Assembly: GCF_026341815.1 (NCBI RefSeq)
Contig: NZ_JAPENX010000001.1
Location: 1,798,001-1,862,000 of the forward strand
Direction of reading: 5' to 3'
Length of the DNA: 64,000 nt
From: Streptomyces sp. NBC_00572
GTDB taxonomy: Bacteria > Actinomycetota > Actinomycetes > Streptomycetales > Streptomycetaceae
Positions 33,166 to 42,107 of the stretch are shown piece by piece (the first letter of the stretch is position 1; the number at the start of each line of letters is the position of its first letter). A model generated the notes under the pieces. It was not told the origin of the DNA, made no database searches, and saw nothing but the letters and a program-made list of their open reading frames with translations. Made by a program: the position numbers and the translations under genes.

Positions 33166-34404
33166 TTACGGCAGCGAGGACTGCTTCGAGTCCTGCGGCG
33201 GGGTGTCCGCGTCCCCGGAGGTCGCGAGGTAGCCCCCCGCGCCGAGGGCGCCCGCGACGACGACCGCGGCGATGGTGAGGGTGATCCGGCGCTTGCGGAC
33301 CGCCTCGGCCTTGTGACGGGCCGAGCCGGGTCTGCGGGCGCCCGCGGGGCGCGGGGCGCGGGCCGTGCCCAGGGGGCCGCCGGAGAGCTCGTCGGGGGCC
33401 GGGACGCGCATGGAGGTGTGGGTGTCGCGGTTGGAGTCGGCCGAGGCGCCGGGGACGAGCGGGACGGCGGCCCGGCGCGGTCCGGGCTCACCGGTGCCCG
33501 TGCCGGCCGGGTACACGTCCTCCTCGTACGGATCGGGCGCCGGCTCGGCGTCCGGCTCGTCCACGTCGAGCGGCGGGATGCCCTTGAGCAGCGGCAGGAC
33601 GTCCTTGAGGCGGGCGGCGAGCTCGGAGGCGCGCAGCCGGGAGGCCGGGGCCTTCGCCAGGCACTGCACCATCAGCTGCCACAGCTCCTCGGGGATGCCG
33701 GGCAGCGGGACGACGGTCTCGGTGACGTGGCGGCGCAGGACGGCGCCGGGGTGGCCGCCGCCGAACGGGGTGAAGCCGGCGAGCAGCTCGTACAGGACGG
33801 TCGCGAGCGCGTAGATGTCGACGGCGGCGCGCGGCGGGAGGCCCTCGACGATCTCGGGGGCGAGGTAGTCGGGGGTGCCGATGATCCGGGTGGCCTTGGT
33901 GCGGCCCGGGGTGTCGATCAGCTTGGCGACGCCGAAGTCGGTGAGGAGGGCGGGGTGGGCGCCACCGGGCCCGAGCGGTCCCTCCATGTCGAGCAGGATG
34001 TTCTCCGGCTTGACGTCCCGGTGGACGATCCCGGCGGCGTGCGCGGCCGCGAGGGCGTCGGCGACGTCGGCGACGATCGCGACGGCGGCCTCGGGGGCGA
34101 GCCGCCGTTCCCGGTCGAGGCGGGTGCGCAGGTCGGTGCCGCGGACGAGGTCCATGACGAGGGCCAGGTCGTTGCCGTCGACGACGAGGTCGCGGACCTT
34201 GACCACCCGGGGGTGGTCGAGGCCGAGCAGGGCGGTCCGCTCCTGCACGAAGCGGCCGACGAGCTCCTGGTCGGAGGCCAGGTCCTCGCGCAGCAGTTTG
34301 ACGGCGACGGGACCCTCGGGCCCCTCGCCGAGCCACACCGTTCCTGCACTGCCCCGCCCCAGGATCTGGTGGGTGGTGTAGCGGCTGCCGATGTTCCGTG
34401 CCAA
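33166..34404 (-). CDS. pkaB: Serine/threonine protein kinase PkaB-like
   Basis: Hanks-type kinase of 412 residues. The kinase domain (about 8-265) has the glycine loop GRGSAGTVW, Lys36 in [16 protein letters not shown], the DFG segment ([10 protein letters not shown]) and APEIVEGL. A disordered acidic/Pro-rich linker leads to one C-terminal membrane helix ([23 protein letters not shown]) with a very short tail outside, so it lacks an extracellular sensor such as PASTA repeats. Gene order prfB-pkaB-pkaA agrees with S. coelicolor. It probably phosphorylates cytoplasmic or membrane partners; the nearby FHA protein is a candidate. Confidence 0.88.
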   Translation of the reverse strand: MARNIGSRYTTHQILGRGSAGTVWLGEGPEGPVAVKLLREDLASDQELVGRFVQERTALLGLDHPRVVKVRDLVVDGNDLALVMDLVRGTDLRTRLDRERRLAPEAAVAIVADVADALAAAHAAGIVHRDVKPENILLDMEGPLGPGGAHPALLTDFGVAKLIDTPGRTKATRIIGTPDYLAPEIVEGLPPRAAVDIYALATVLYELLAGFTPFGGGHPGAVLRRHVTETVVPLPGIPEELWQLMVQCLAKAPASRLRASELAARLKDVLPLLKGIPPLDVDEPDAEPAPDPYEEDVYPAGTGTGEPGPRRAAVPLVPGASADSNRDTHTSMRVPAPDELSGGPLGTARAPRPAGARRPGSARHKAEAVRKRRITLTIAAVVVAGALGAGGYLATSGDADTPPQDSKQSSLP

Positions 34405-34542
34405 GACTGCTCCCTCAGCGGCTGCGGTTCGCGTGCAAAGTTACGCGTCCGCAGCCGCCGGACGTCACTTCCGAGCGGAAATCACCCCTCGGAAGTCGAT
34501 AAATCGGCAGTATTACGTGGTCCTACGCGGTGCAGCGCGGTG

Positions 34543-36273
34543 TCACTGCCCTGTCGTACCGCCGGTAGTACTCCCGGAGTCGGTGGCCTCGCCGATCGTG
34601 GAGATCCAGTCGGTCACCGCCGAGATGCCGTCGCCGATGGCCTCCCAGTAGCCCTTGCCCTCGGCGATCCAGTCCTGGAGCGGGGTCAGCTCCCAGATCA
34701 GCCAGCCCGCGACCACGAACAGCACGATCATGACCAGGCAGCCCTTGAGGCAGCCGAGGCCGGGGATCCGCACCGGGTTGGCGCTGCGCTGACGCGGCGG
34801 CCGCGGCTCGCGCGGGGCCGGGGCCTGGGGAGGCGGCTGCGGCGGGGTGTACTGCTGCTGGGGCGGCGCGTACTGCTGCGGGGCGGGCGGCGGCGCGTAC
34901 TGCTGCGGCTGGTGCTGCTGCTGCGGCGGGTACGGCTGCTGCTGCCGCTGCGGGGCGGGGTGCTGCTGCTGGTACGGCTGCGGCGGCTGCTGCCCGTACT
35001 GGCCGGGCCGCTGGTCCTGCGGGGGCTGCTGGGGCTGCCGCTGCGGGCGTCGGCGCAGCGGGTCCTGGCTCGGGTCCAGGTACTGCACCTGCGTCTGCTC
35101 GTTGCGGTCGCGGGCCGCGCGCAGCTGGTTCTGCCAGGGGTGCGGCTCCTCGGACTGCGCGCCCTGCCCGGACTGCGGCGGGCCCGGCGGTACGGGGGGC
35201 ATGACGGCCGTCGGGTCGGCGGTGCCCGCCGGGCCGCTGGTCGGCATGACGCTGGTCGCGCCGGCGGGGTCGTACCGGGGCGGCATTCCGGCGCCGCTGG
35301 GCAGCACCTGGGTGGGGTCGGCGGCCCCCTGGGCCTCCGGGGTCCCCGGGACCGGCGCGGGTGCCGGGTCCGGGGCGAGGAGCGCGCCGACGCCGTCGGC
35401 CGCCTCGATCTGGGCGGGCGTGGAGTGCACGCCGATGCCGGCGGCGACCGCGCGCAGACCGCGCGCGAGGTTCACCGCGCTCGGCCGCCGGTCCGGGTCC
35501 TTGCTGAGGCAGCGCTCTATGACCGTCCACAGCGGTCCGGGCACGGTCGAGGGGCGGCGCGGCTCCTCGCTGAGGTGCCGGTGCAGGACCTCCAGGGCGG
35601 TGCCGCCCGCGAACGGGGGCCGGCCGGTGACCAGCTCGTACAGCAGGATGCCCGCGCCGTAGATGTCGACGGCGGAGGTCTGCGGGCGGCCCTCGGCGGA
35701 CTCCGGCGCCACGTACGCGGGCGTGCCGACGAACTCGTGGGTGCGGGTCAGGCCCGGGGAGTCCGCGAGGCGCGCGATGCCGAAGTCGGTGAGCATCGGG
35801 TGCATCTGGCCGCCCTGCTCGGCGAGCAGGACGTTGGCCGGCTTCAGGTCGCGGTGGACCACGCCGTCGGCGTGGCTGGCGGCGAGCGCGTCGGCGATCT
35901 GGGCGGTCAGGAGGGCGGCGGCGACCGGGGTGAGCGGGCCGCTCTCCCTGATGTACCGGTGCAGGTCGGGGCCCTCTACGAGGTCCATGACGAGCGCGAG
36001 GACATCGCCCTCGACGACCAGGTCGCGGGTGCGCACGATGTTGGGGTGGGTGAGCCGGAGCAGCACGGACCGCTCGCGCAGGAAGCGCATCACGATGTCC
36101 GCGTCGTTGGCCAGCTCCTCCTTGAGGACCTTGATCGCGACGGTCTCGCCGGGCTGGCCGGCCACGGCCGCCTCGGCGCCCGCCGTCTCTCGCTGGCGGG
36201 CTCGCCAGACGGTGCCCGTGGCGCCGCGGCCGAGCGGCTCCTCGAGCAGGTACTTGCTGCCGATAGGCCGCAC
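34543..36273 (-). CDS. pkaA: Serine/threonine protein kinase PkaA-like with Pro/Gln-rich linker
   Basis: Hanks-type kinase of 576 residues. The GTG start at 36273 has AGGGAG 8 nt upstream; further upstream sequence is not kinase-like. The kinase domain (about 5-285) has GRGATGTVW, Lys48 in VAIKVL, HRDLKPANVLL, TDFGIARLAD and APESAEG. A 17-residue Ala/Gly/Glu insert separates the glycine loop from the catalytic Lys. Residues about 300-500 form a disordered linker rich in Pro and Gln (QQYAPPP-type repeats). A single membrane helix follows (CLVMIVLFVVAGWLIWEL), with a ~50-residue outer tail. It is divergent from the FHA/FtsK-like gene. Confidence 0.88.
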   Translation of the reverse strand: MRPIGSKYLLEEPLGRGATGTVWRARQRETAGAEAAVAGQPGETVAIKVLKEELANDADIVMRFLRERSVLLRLTHPNIVRTRDLVVEGDVLALVMDLVEGPDLHRYIRESGPLTPVAAALLTAQIADALAASHADGVVHRDLKPANVLLAEQGGQMHPMLTDFGIARLADSPGLTRTHEFVGTPAYVAPESAEGRPQTSAVDIYGAGILLYELVTGRPPFAGGTALEVLHRHLSEEPRRPSTVPGPLWTVIERCLSKDPDRRPSAVNLARGLRAVAAGIGVHSTPAQIEAADGVGALLAPDPAPAPVPGTPEAQGAADPTQVLPSGAGMPPRYDPAGATSVMPTSGPAGTADPTAVMPPVPPGPPQSGQGAQSEEPHPWQNQLRAARDRNEQTQVQYLDPSQDPLRRRPQRQPQQPPQDQRPGQYGQQPPQPYQQQHPAPQRQQQPYPPQQQHQPQQYAPPPAPQQYAPPQQQYTPPQPPPQAPAPREPRPPRQRSANPVRIPGLGCLKGCLVMIVLFVVAGWLIWELTPLQDWIAEGKGYWEAIGDGISAVTDWISTIGEATDSGSTTGGTTGQ

Positions 36274-36821
36274 GTCACGCGCTCCCTGCTGATCGTGGTC
36301 CTGGGGTGGTCCGGTGGTGTTTCCCGGGGTCCCTGTCCTCTGTTGTGACCCGTCCGGGTGTCCGACCCACTTTAGTGCCGCCGAACGGGGTGGAGACCGG
36401 TCGTCCACAGGCAGGTTCTGATGTCGGTGGACGGGGCCGGTGGGGTTCCGGCTCCTGTCCGGGGTGGGCCGGGCGGGGGCCGCGACGGACCGGAGGCGTC
36501 CGGTCCGGACCCGTCCTTCTGTCCGGCTTCTGTCCGGAAGAAGACGCTTCGGGAGGCGCGACGGTTGCCGGGCACGTTCCGAAGGCATGCCCAACCAGGC
36601 ACTTTTGCGTTCACAGCCGACCATTCAAGATCACTTCCGGCCGACCCGGGGGCGGGTTGTCGGTGGCAGGTGCGAGGATGCCTCCAGCACGTCGCATCGG
36701 TGGGGTCGGGAGCCCCCGCGCCGTGCCGACCTGTACCGGGCGACGCGTCCGTGCCGGGTGGGGGGAGTCACAGGGCGGTCCCCCTGCCGGGCATCTCGCG
36801 CAGAAGGGACCGCTGACGGCG
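36274..36821. other. Divergent intergenic region between pkaA and the FHA/FtsK gene
   Basis: About 550 bp. Both flanking genes should start from here. A patch of lower GC (36595-36640, around CACTTTTGCGTTCACAG) is the likeliest promoter zone, but no clear -35/-10 could be fixed. An open frame at 36421-36816 has the composition of random GC-rich DNA and no ribosome site, so it is not called. Confidence 0.4.
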
Positions 36822-39800
36822 ATGCAGATCCGGCTGACCGTCCTCGCGCCGTACGCCGGCCATGGCGCCGGGCGTACGTGCGACGTGCTCGTCACGGCCC
36901 CCGCCGGGACGGCCCTGGCCGCCGTGGCCTCGAATCTCGCCGCCGCCGTCACCGGCCCCGACACCTCCGCCTCGGGCACCACCGTGCTCTACGCGGGCGC
37001 GGAGCGGCTCGACGGCCGCCGCTGCGTCCTCGGCGAACCCCCGCTGGTCGACGGCGCGGTCCTCTCCCTCCAGGTCCCCGGCCCCGACGACCGGGTCGGC
37101 GAGACGGCCGCGGCCCGGCTGCACGTGGTGGCGGGCCCGGACGCGGGCGGAGTGCACCTGCTGCACGGCGGACCGATCAGAATCGGCCGTTCCGTGGATG
37201 CCGACGTACCGCTCGACGACCCGGACGTCTCCCGCGCCCACTGCACCGTGACCGTCGGCGAGGACGGCCGCGTCACGGTCGCCGACCGGGGCTCGACGAA
37301 CGGCACGACCCTCGACGGCGTACCGGTCGGCGACCGCCCGGTCGGCTTCCGCCCGGGCGCGCTGCTGCGCCTCGGCGAGTCCGCCCTCCGCCTGACCGGT
37401 CCCGGCGACGACCTCGGCGGCACGGACACGAGGGCGACGGCCCCGGACGGCGAGGGCCACCTGCGAGTCTCGCCGCCGGGAGCCGACGGACGGGCACCGG
37501 CGGACCTGGGCGACCGGCCCTCCCACGCGGGCGTGCCCCGCACGGCGGCCGGCGGCCCGGCGGACGACACCACCCACGGCGGGGCGCGCGGCGTCCCGCT
37601 CGGCGGGACCCCCGAGAGCGCGTACACCGACCCGTACGCCCCGGGCACCCCTCGCGGTACGGACTCCCCCGGCGCCGGTCACGCGCGCTCGGGCGACCAG
37701 GCCGGCGGTGACGACGGGCCCGGCGGCGAGGCCCACAGCAGGACCCGCCCGTCCCACGCCGACGCGCCCTCGGAACCGGCCGACTCCCCCTCCCCGCGCC
37801 CGGGTGGCAAGCGCGGCCTCGGCGCCTGGGCGCGGCGACTGGCGGGCGGGCGCGAGGAGCTCCCGGCCCACGCCGCCGGCCCCCGCACCGCACCGGCCAC
37901 CCACGCGGGCGCCCGGACCGGCACCGGCGCGCGGGACGGCGCGGCCGCGCCCGTACCGGTGGCCGACACCTGGCCCGATCCGGCCACCGTCCTGCTCACC
38001 GCCCTCGGTCCCGGCCCCCGGCTCTGGGAGCGCGGCCAGGACCACCCCGAGTCCCTGGTGGTGCGGCTCGGCACGACGGACCGCGCCGAGCTCTCCGGCG
38101 TGCCGGTCACGGTGGGACTCCGGGAGGCCGGTTCGCTGGGCCTCGCGGGCCCCGCCGACCGGCTCGCGGGGCTCGCCCGCTCGGTGGTCGCCCAACTCGC
38201 CGCCCTGCACTCCCCGGCCGATCTGGAGATCGTGCTCATCAGCGCCGACCGGAACCGCTCCCTCGACGAGCGGCGCCGGGCCTGGGGCTGGCTCGGCTGG
38301 CTCCCGCACGTCCGGCCCGCCCACGGCCAGGACTGCCGGCTGCTCCTGGCGTACGACCGCGAGCAGGCCCAGGCCCGTACGGCGGAACTGACCCGACGGC
38401 TCGACGACGGCCCGCTCGGCCCCGGCTGGCCCAGCGCCGACCGCTCGTCCGTCGCGGAAGCGGCCGTCCGCCACACGGGGCCGACGACGGTCGTGATCGT
38501 CGACGGCGACCCCGGTTCCGCGGCGCTGCGCGAGACGGTGGCGCGGCTGGCCGGAGCCGGAGCGGCGGCCGGCATCCATCTCCTCTGCCTCGCCGAGGCG
38601 CCCTCGGCCTCCCCCGTCTCCCCGGTGGCCGCCACGTACGAGACGGCGTGCGCCGCCTCCCTCGCGTTCCGCGAGTGCGGGGCCGCCGCGCTCCTCAGCG
38701 GCGATGTGGCGACGGCGCTGCGGCTGCTCCGGACCTCCGGCGGGCGGGTCGCGGGCCACGGGACCGTCGGCGTGGTCGACGCGGTCTCCGTCGCCTGGGC
38801 CGAGCGGTTCGGCCGCGCGCTGGCCCCGCTGCGTACGGACACGACGGCGGCTCCGGGCGCGCGTGCCGCCGCGCTGCCCCCGTCGGCCCGTCTCCTCGAC
38901 GAACTCGGGCTCGCCCGTGCCACCCCCGCCTCCTTGATGGCCCGCTGGGCCTCGGCCGGGGACGGCACGGCCGTCCTGGGCGCGGGGCCGCGCGGCCCAC
39001 TGGCCGTGGACCTCACCAAAGAGGGTCCGCACCTCCTGATCGAAGGCCCGGCGGGAAGCGGACGCACGGAACTGCTCCGTTCGATCGCGGCCTCGCTCGC
39101 GGCCGGTGGCCGCCCCGACCGGCTCGGCCTGCTCCTGGTGGACGGGGCGGGCGGCGAGCGCGGCGAAGGACTCGCGGTCTGTACGGAGCTGCCGCATGTC
39201 ACCGAGCACCTGGTCGCCTCGGACCCGGTGCGGATGCGGGAGTTCGCGCAGGCACTCGGTGCGGAGCTCAAGCGCCGGGCCGAGATCCTGGGTGACGGCC
39301 ACTTCGCCGACCGCCGGGGCCCGCGCGCGGCGCCCGCCGCCGACCGGCTGATCGGCCAGCGCGCCCCGAGCGCGGCGGAGTCCGTGCCGCAGGGCGCCCG
39401 CGCGACCGTCCGCCTCCGGGACTCCGGCGACCTCGCGGACCGACCGGTCGGCCGCACCCTGCGCACGGGCGACGGCACGATCGGCGCCCTCCCGAGCACG
39501 AGGAGCGGTCGCACGGACGGCCCGTACCCCGGTGCGGACGACCTCGGTGGCCGGCCCAGTGGCCGGATCACGTACTCCGGCGACCTCGACGGCCGGCCGA
39601 GCGGCCGGAGCCCGTACCCCGGGTCGGAGGACGTGGGCGGGCGCCCCAGCAGCCGCACGCTCCGCACGGGCGACGACGACCTGACGGGGCCCTCCAGCGG
39701 CCGGGTCCCGTACCCCGGGGCCGACGACCTCGGCGGCCGCTCCAGCGGGCGCGTGTCCCGTGCCGGGGACGGCTCGCTCGACGAGCGGTCAAGTGCCCGT

Positions 39801-40607
39801 ACGCGGGCGGGTGGCGACGCCTATCTGGCCGATACGCCCAGTGGGCGGCTGCCGCGCAGGGACGGCGACGACCGCGCGAGCAGCCGCACCCTTCGTACCG
39901 GCGACGGTGACCTCACGGACCGCCCCAGCGGGCGCGTGCACCGCTCCGGAGCCGAGGACATCGTCGGCCACGGCAGCGGGCGCGTGCTCCGCTCCGCGGG
40001 TGAGGAGACGGCCGGGCGGATTCCCCGTCCCGCGACCGGTGAGCACGCCCCCGTGCGCGCCGCGAGCCCCGCCCACCTCCCCCGGCTCATCGTGCTCGTC
40101 GACGACTACGACGCCCTCGTCGCGCCCGCGCTCGGCGCCTCCGGGCGGCCCGCCGCCGGTTCCGTCGTGCGGGCTCTTGAGGCCGTCGCGCGCAACGGCG
40201 AGCGGCTCGGCGTGCACCTCGTCGCGACCTCCGCGCGCCCCGACCGGACGGCCGACACCGAGCTGGCCCACGGGGCCCGGCTGCGGATCGTGCTCGACGC
40301 GCCCCCGGTGACCGCCGGACCGGACGTACCGGCCGCCGGGCGCGGACGCCTCGGCCATCCGGACGGCCGGGTGACCCCCTTCCAGGCGGGCCGCGTCACC
40401 GGACGGATCCCCCGGACGGCGACGCTCCGGCCCACCGTCGTCCCGCTGGAGTGGGAGCGGATGGGTGATCCGCCGACCCGCCGTCCGGTGCGCGAGCTGG
40501 GCAACGGACCGACGGATCTGGCCCTCCTCGCCAGCGCGCTGGACCGGGCCGCACGCTCGGTCGAGGCGGCCCCCGTGCCCCCGCTGACCCCTGCGGCCCA
40601 CAGCTGA
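36822..40607 (+). CDS. FHA domain and FtsK/SpoIIIE-like ATPase protein with internal repeat insert
   Basis: Protein of 1261 residues. Residues 1-85 are a small beta-grasp-like region; 99-190 form an FHA phosphothreonine-binding domain (IRIGRSVDADVPL, VSRAHCTV, GSTNGTTLDG). A disordered Asp/Gly/Pro linker (about 195-375) leads to an FtsK/SpoIIIE-like ATPase domain with Walker A GPAGSGRT (about 742-749) and Walker B RLIVLVDDYDAL (about 1087). Between them, about residues 860-1080 are a degenerate repeat of 15-22-residue units such as DDLGGRPSGR and SSRTLRTGD, apparently inserted within the ATPase domain. It resembles EccC/FtsK-type motors. It is divergent from pkaA, so phosphorylation-dependent docking through the FHA domain is likely. 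Confidence 0.8.
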   Translation: MQIRLTVLAPYAGHGAGRTCDVLVTAPAGTALAAVASNLAAAVTGPDTSASGTTVLYAGAERLDGRRCVLGEPPLVDGAVLSLQVPGPDDRVGETAAARLHVVAGPDAGGVHLLHGGPIRIGRSVDADVPLDDPDVSRAHCTVTVGEDGRVTVADRGSTNGTTLDGVPVGDRPVGFRPGALLRLGESALRLTGPGDDLGGTDTRATAPDGEGHLRVSPPGADGRAPADLGDRPSHAGVPRTAAGGPADDTTHGGARGVPLGGTPESAYTDPYAPGTPRGTDSPGAGHARSGDQAGGDDGPGGEAHSRTRPSHADAPSEPADSPSPRPGGKRGLGAWARRLAGGREELPAHAAGPRTAPATHAGARTGTGARDGAAAPVPVADTWPDPATVLLTALGPGPRLWERGQDHPESLVVRLGTTDRAELSGVPVTVGLREAGSLGLAGPADRLAGLARSVVAQLAALHSPADLEIVLISADRNRSLDERRRAWGWLGWLPHVRPAHGQDCRLLLAYDREQAQARTAELTRRLDDGPLGPGWPSADRSSVAEAAVRHTGPTTVVIVDGDPGSAALRETVARLAGAGAAAGIHLLCLAEAPSASPVSPVAATYETACAASLAFRECGAAALLSGDVATALRLLRTSGGRVAGHGTVGVVDAVSVAWAERFGRALAPLRTDTTAAPGARAAALPPSARLLDELGLARATPASLMARWASAGDGTAVLGAGPRGPLAVDLTKEGPHLLIEGPAGSGRTELLRSIAASLAAGGRPDRLGLLLVDGAGGERGEGLAVCTELPHVTEHLVASDPVRMREFAQALGAELKRRAEILGDGHFADRRGPRAAPAADRLIGQRAPSAAESVPQGARATVRLRDSGDLADRPVGRTLRTGDGTIGALPSTRSGRTDGPYPGADDLGGRPSGRITYSGDLDGRPSGRSPYPGSEDVGGRPSSRTLRTGDDDLTGPSSGRVPYPGADDLGGRSSGRVSRAGDGSLDERSSARTRAGGDAYLADTPSGRLPRRDGDDRASSRTLRTGDGDLTDRPSGRVHRSGAEDIVGHGSGRVLRSAGEETAGRIPRPATGEHAPVRAASPAHLPRLIVLVDDYDALVAPALGASGRPAAGSVVRALEAVARNGERLGVHLVATSARPDRTADTELAHGARLRIVLDAPPVTAGPDVPAAGRGRLGHPDGRVTPFQAGRVTGRIPRTATLRPTVVPLEWERMGDPPTRRPVRELGNGPTDLALLASALDRAARSVEAAPVPPLTPAAHS

Positions 40608-40730
40608 CATCACGTCACGAGGGCGTCACGATCGCCCACTTGACACGGAAGGCGGTATTGCGGGGCCCGGTCACCGGGCGTAGACCTGTCGGCACGGGAC
40701 AGCGAAGCGCACGGGAGAGACGGGGCAGCG

Positions 40731-42098
40731 ATGCGTACAACTCTTCGTCCACGCAGCAAGACCGCGGTGACCATCACGGCGTTCACGGCGATCACCGCAC
40801 TCACCCTCGCGGCGTGCGGTGGCGGCGGGGCCGAGAAGGATCCGGGGGAATCCGGGCCCAGTGGCGGCGCCCTCCCCCTGAAGGGCGAGAAGATCGAGGT
40901 CGCCGCCGTCTGGACGGGCCCCGAGCAGGAGAACTTCACCAAGGTCCTGAAGGAGTTCGAGAAGCGCACCGGCGCGACCGTCACCTTCGTGCCCGCCCAG
41001 GACCCGATCGTGAACTTCCTCGGTACGAAGATCGCGGGCGGTTCGCCGCCGGACGTCGCGATGCTCCCGCAGGTCGGCGCGATCCAGCAGGCCGCCGCGC
41101 AGAAGTGGCTGAAGCCGGTCGGGCCGGAGGCCGAGGCCCAGCTGGCCGCCAACTACTCGCGTGGCTGGCGGGAGCTCGGCGCGGTCGACGGCACCCAGTA
41201 CGGGGTCTACTTCAAGGCCGCGAACAAGTCCCTGGTCTGGTACAACTCCGCCGTCTTCGAGAGCGCCGGCGCCACCGAGCCGAAGACCTGGAAGGAGTTC
41301 CTCACCACCGCCGAGACGATCTCGGCCTACGGCGTCACCCCGGTCTCGGTGGGCGGCGCGGACGGCTGGACCCTCACCGACTGGTTCGAGAACATCTACC
41401 TCTCCCAGGCGGGCCCGGCCAAGTACGACCAGCTCGCCAAGCACACCATCAAGTGGACCGACCCCTCCGTCACCGCCGCCCTGACCACCCTCGGCGAACT
41501 GTTCGGCAAGCCCGCGCTGCTCGCGGGCGGCACGAGCGGCGCGCTGCAGACGGAGTACCCGGTCTCGGTCACCCAGACGTTCACGGGCGGCGACCAGCCC
41601 AAGGGGGCGATGGTCTTCGAGGGCGACTTCGCCGCCGTCAACATCGCCCAGACGAAGGCGAAGATCGGCACGGACGCGAAGGTCTTCCCGTTCCCCACCG
41701 TCGGCACGGGCACCACCCCCGTGGTGACGGCCGGCGACGCGGCCGTGGCCCTCAAGGACACCAAGGGCGCTCAGGCGCTGCTCGCCTTCCTCGCCTCCGC
41801 GGACGCGGCGAAGATCTGGGCGGCCGAGGGCGGCTTCCTCTCCCCCAACAAGAACCTGGACCCGTCGGCGTACCCGAACGACGTCCAGCGGGAGATCGCG
41901 AAGGCGCTCATCGGCGCCGGTGACTCCTTCCGCTTCGACATGTCGGACCAGATGCCGCAGTCCTTCGGCGGGACGCCGGGCAAGGGCGAGTGGAAGGCGC
42001 TCCAGGACTTCCTGAAGAACCCGAAGGACATCGCGGGGACGCAGGCGCGTCTGGAGAAGGACGCGGAGAAGGCGTACCGGGCCGCGGCGAAGGGCTGA
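40731..42098 (+). CDS. Sugar-binding lipoprotein of second ABC importer
   Basis: Extracellular solute-binding protein (family 1) of 455 residues. The signal peptide ends in the lipobox LTLAAC, so the mature protein is lipid-anchored at Cys28. The body has the two-lobe fold with EVAAVWTGPEQENFTKVLKEFEKRTGATV near the start and NKNLDPSAYPNDVQREIAKAL near the end, close to alpha-glucoside and related oligosaccharide binders. It is the first of three genes in a binding protein, permease, permease operon without ATPase, presumably energised by a shared ATPase such as MsiK. The substrate is unassigned. Confidence 0.87.
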   Translation: MRTTLRPRSKTAVTITAFTAITALTLAACGGGGAEKDPGESGPSGGALPLKGEKIEVAAVWTGPEQENFTKVLKEFEKRTGATVTFVPAQDPIVNFLGTKIAGGSPPDVAMLPQVGAIQQAAAQKWLKPVGPEAEAQLAANYSRGWRELGAVDGTQYGVYFKAANKSLVWYNSAVFESAGATEPKTWKEFLTTAETISAYGVTPVSVGGADGWTLTDWFENIYLSQAGPAKYDQLAKHTIKWTDPSVTAALTTLGELFGKPALLAGGTSGALQTEYPVSVTQTFTGGDQPKGAMVFEGDFAAVNIAQTKAKIGTDAKVFPFPTVGTGTTPVVTAGDAAVALKDTKGAQALLAFLASADAAKIWAAEGGFLSPNKNLDPSAYPNDVQREIAKALIGAGDSFRFDMSDQMPQSFGGTPGKGEWKALQDFLKNPKDIAGTQARLEKDAEKAYRAAAKG

Positions 42099-42107
42099 GG
42101 CCCCGGC

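Noticed and set aside
36421..36816. Possible 131-residue gene upstream of the FHA/FtsK gene
   Set aside because: No ribosome site, no domain, and amino-acid composition of random GC-rich DNA; it also occupies the promoter region needed by two divergent genes.
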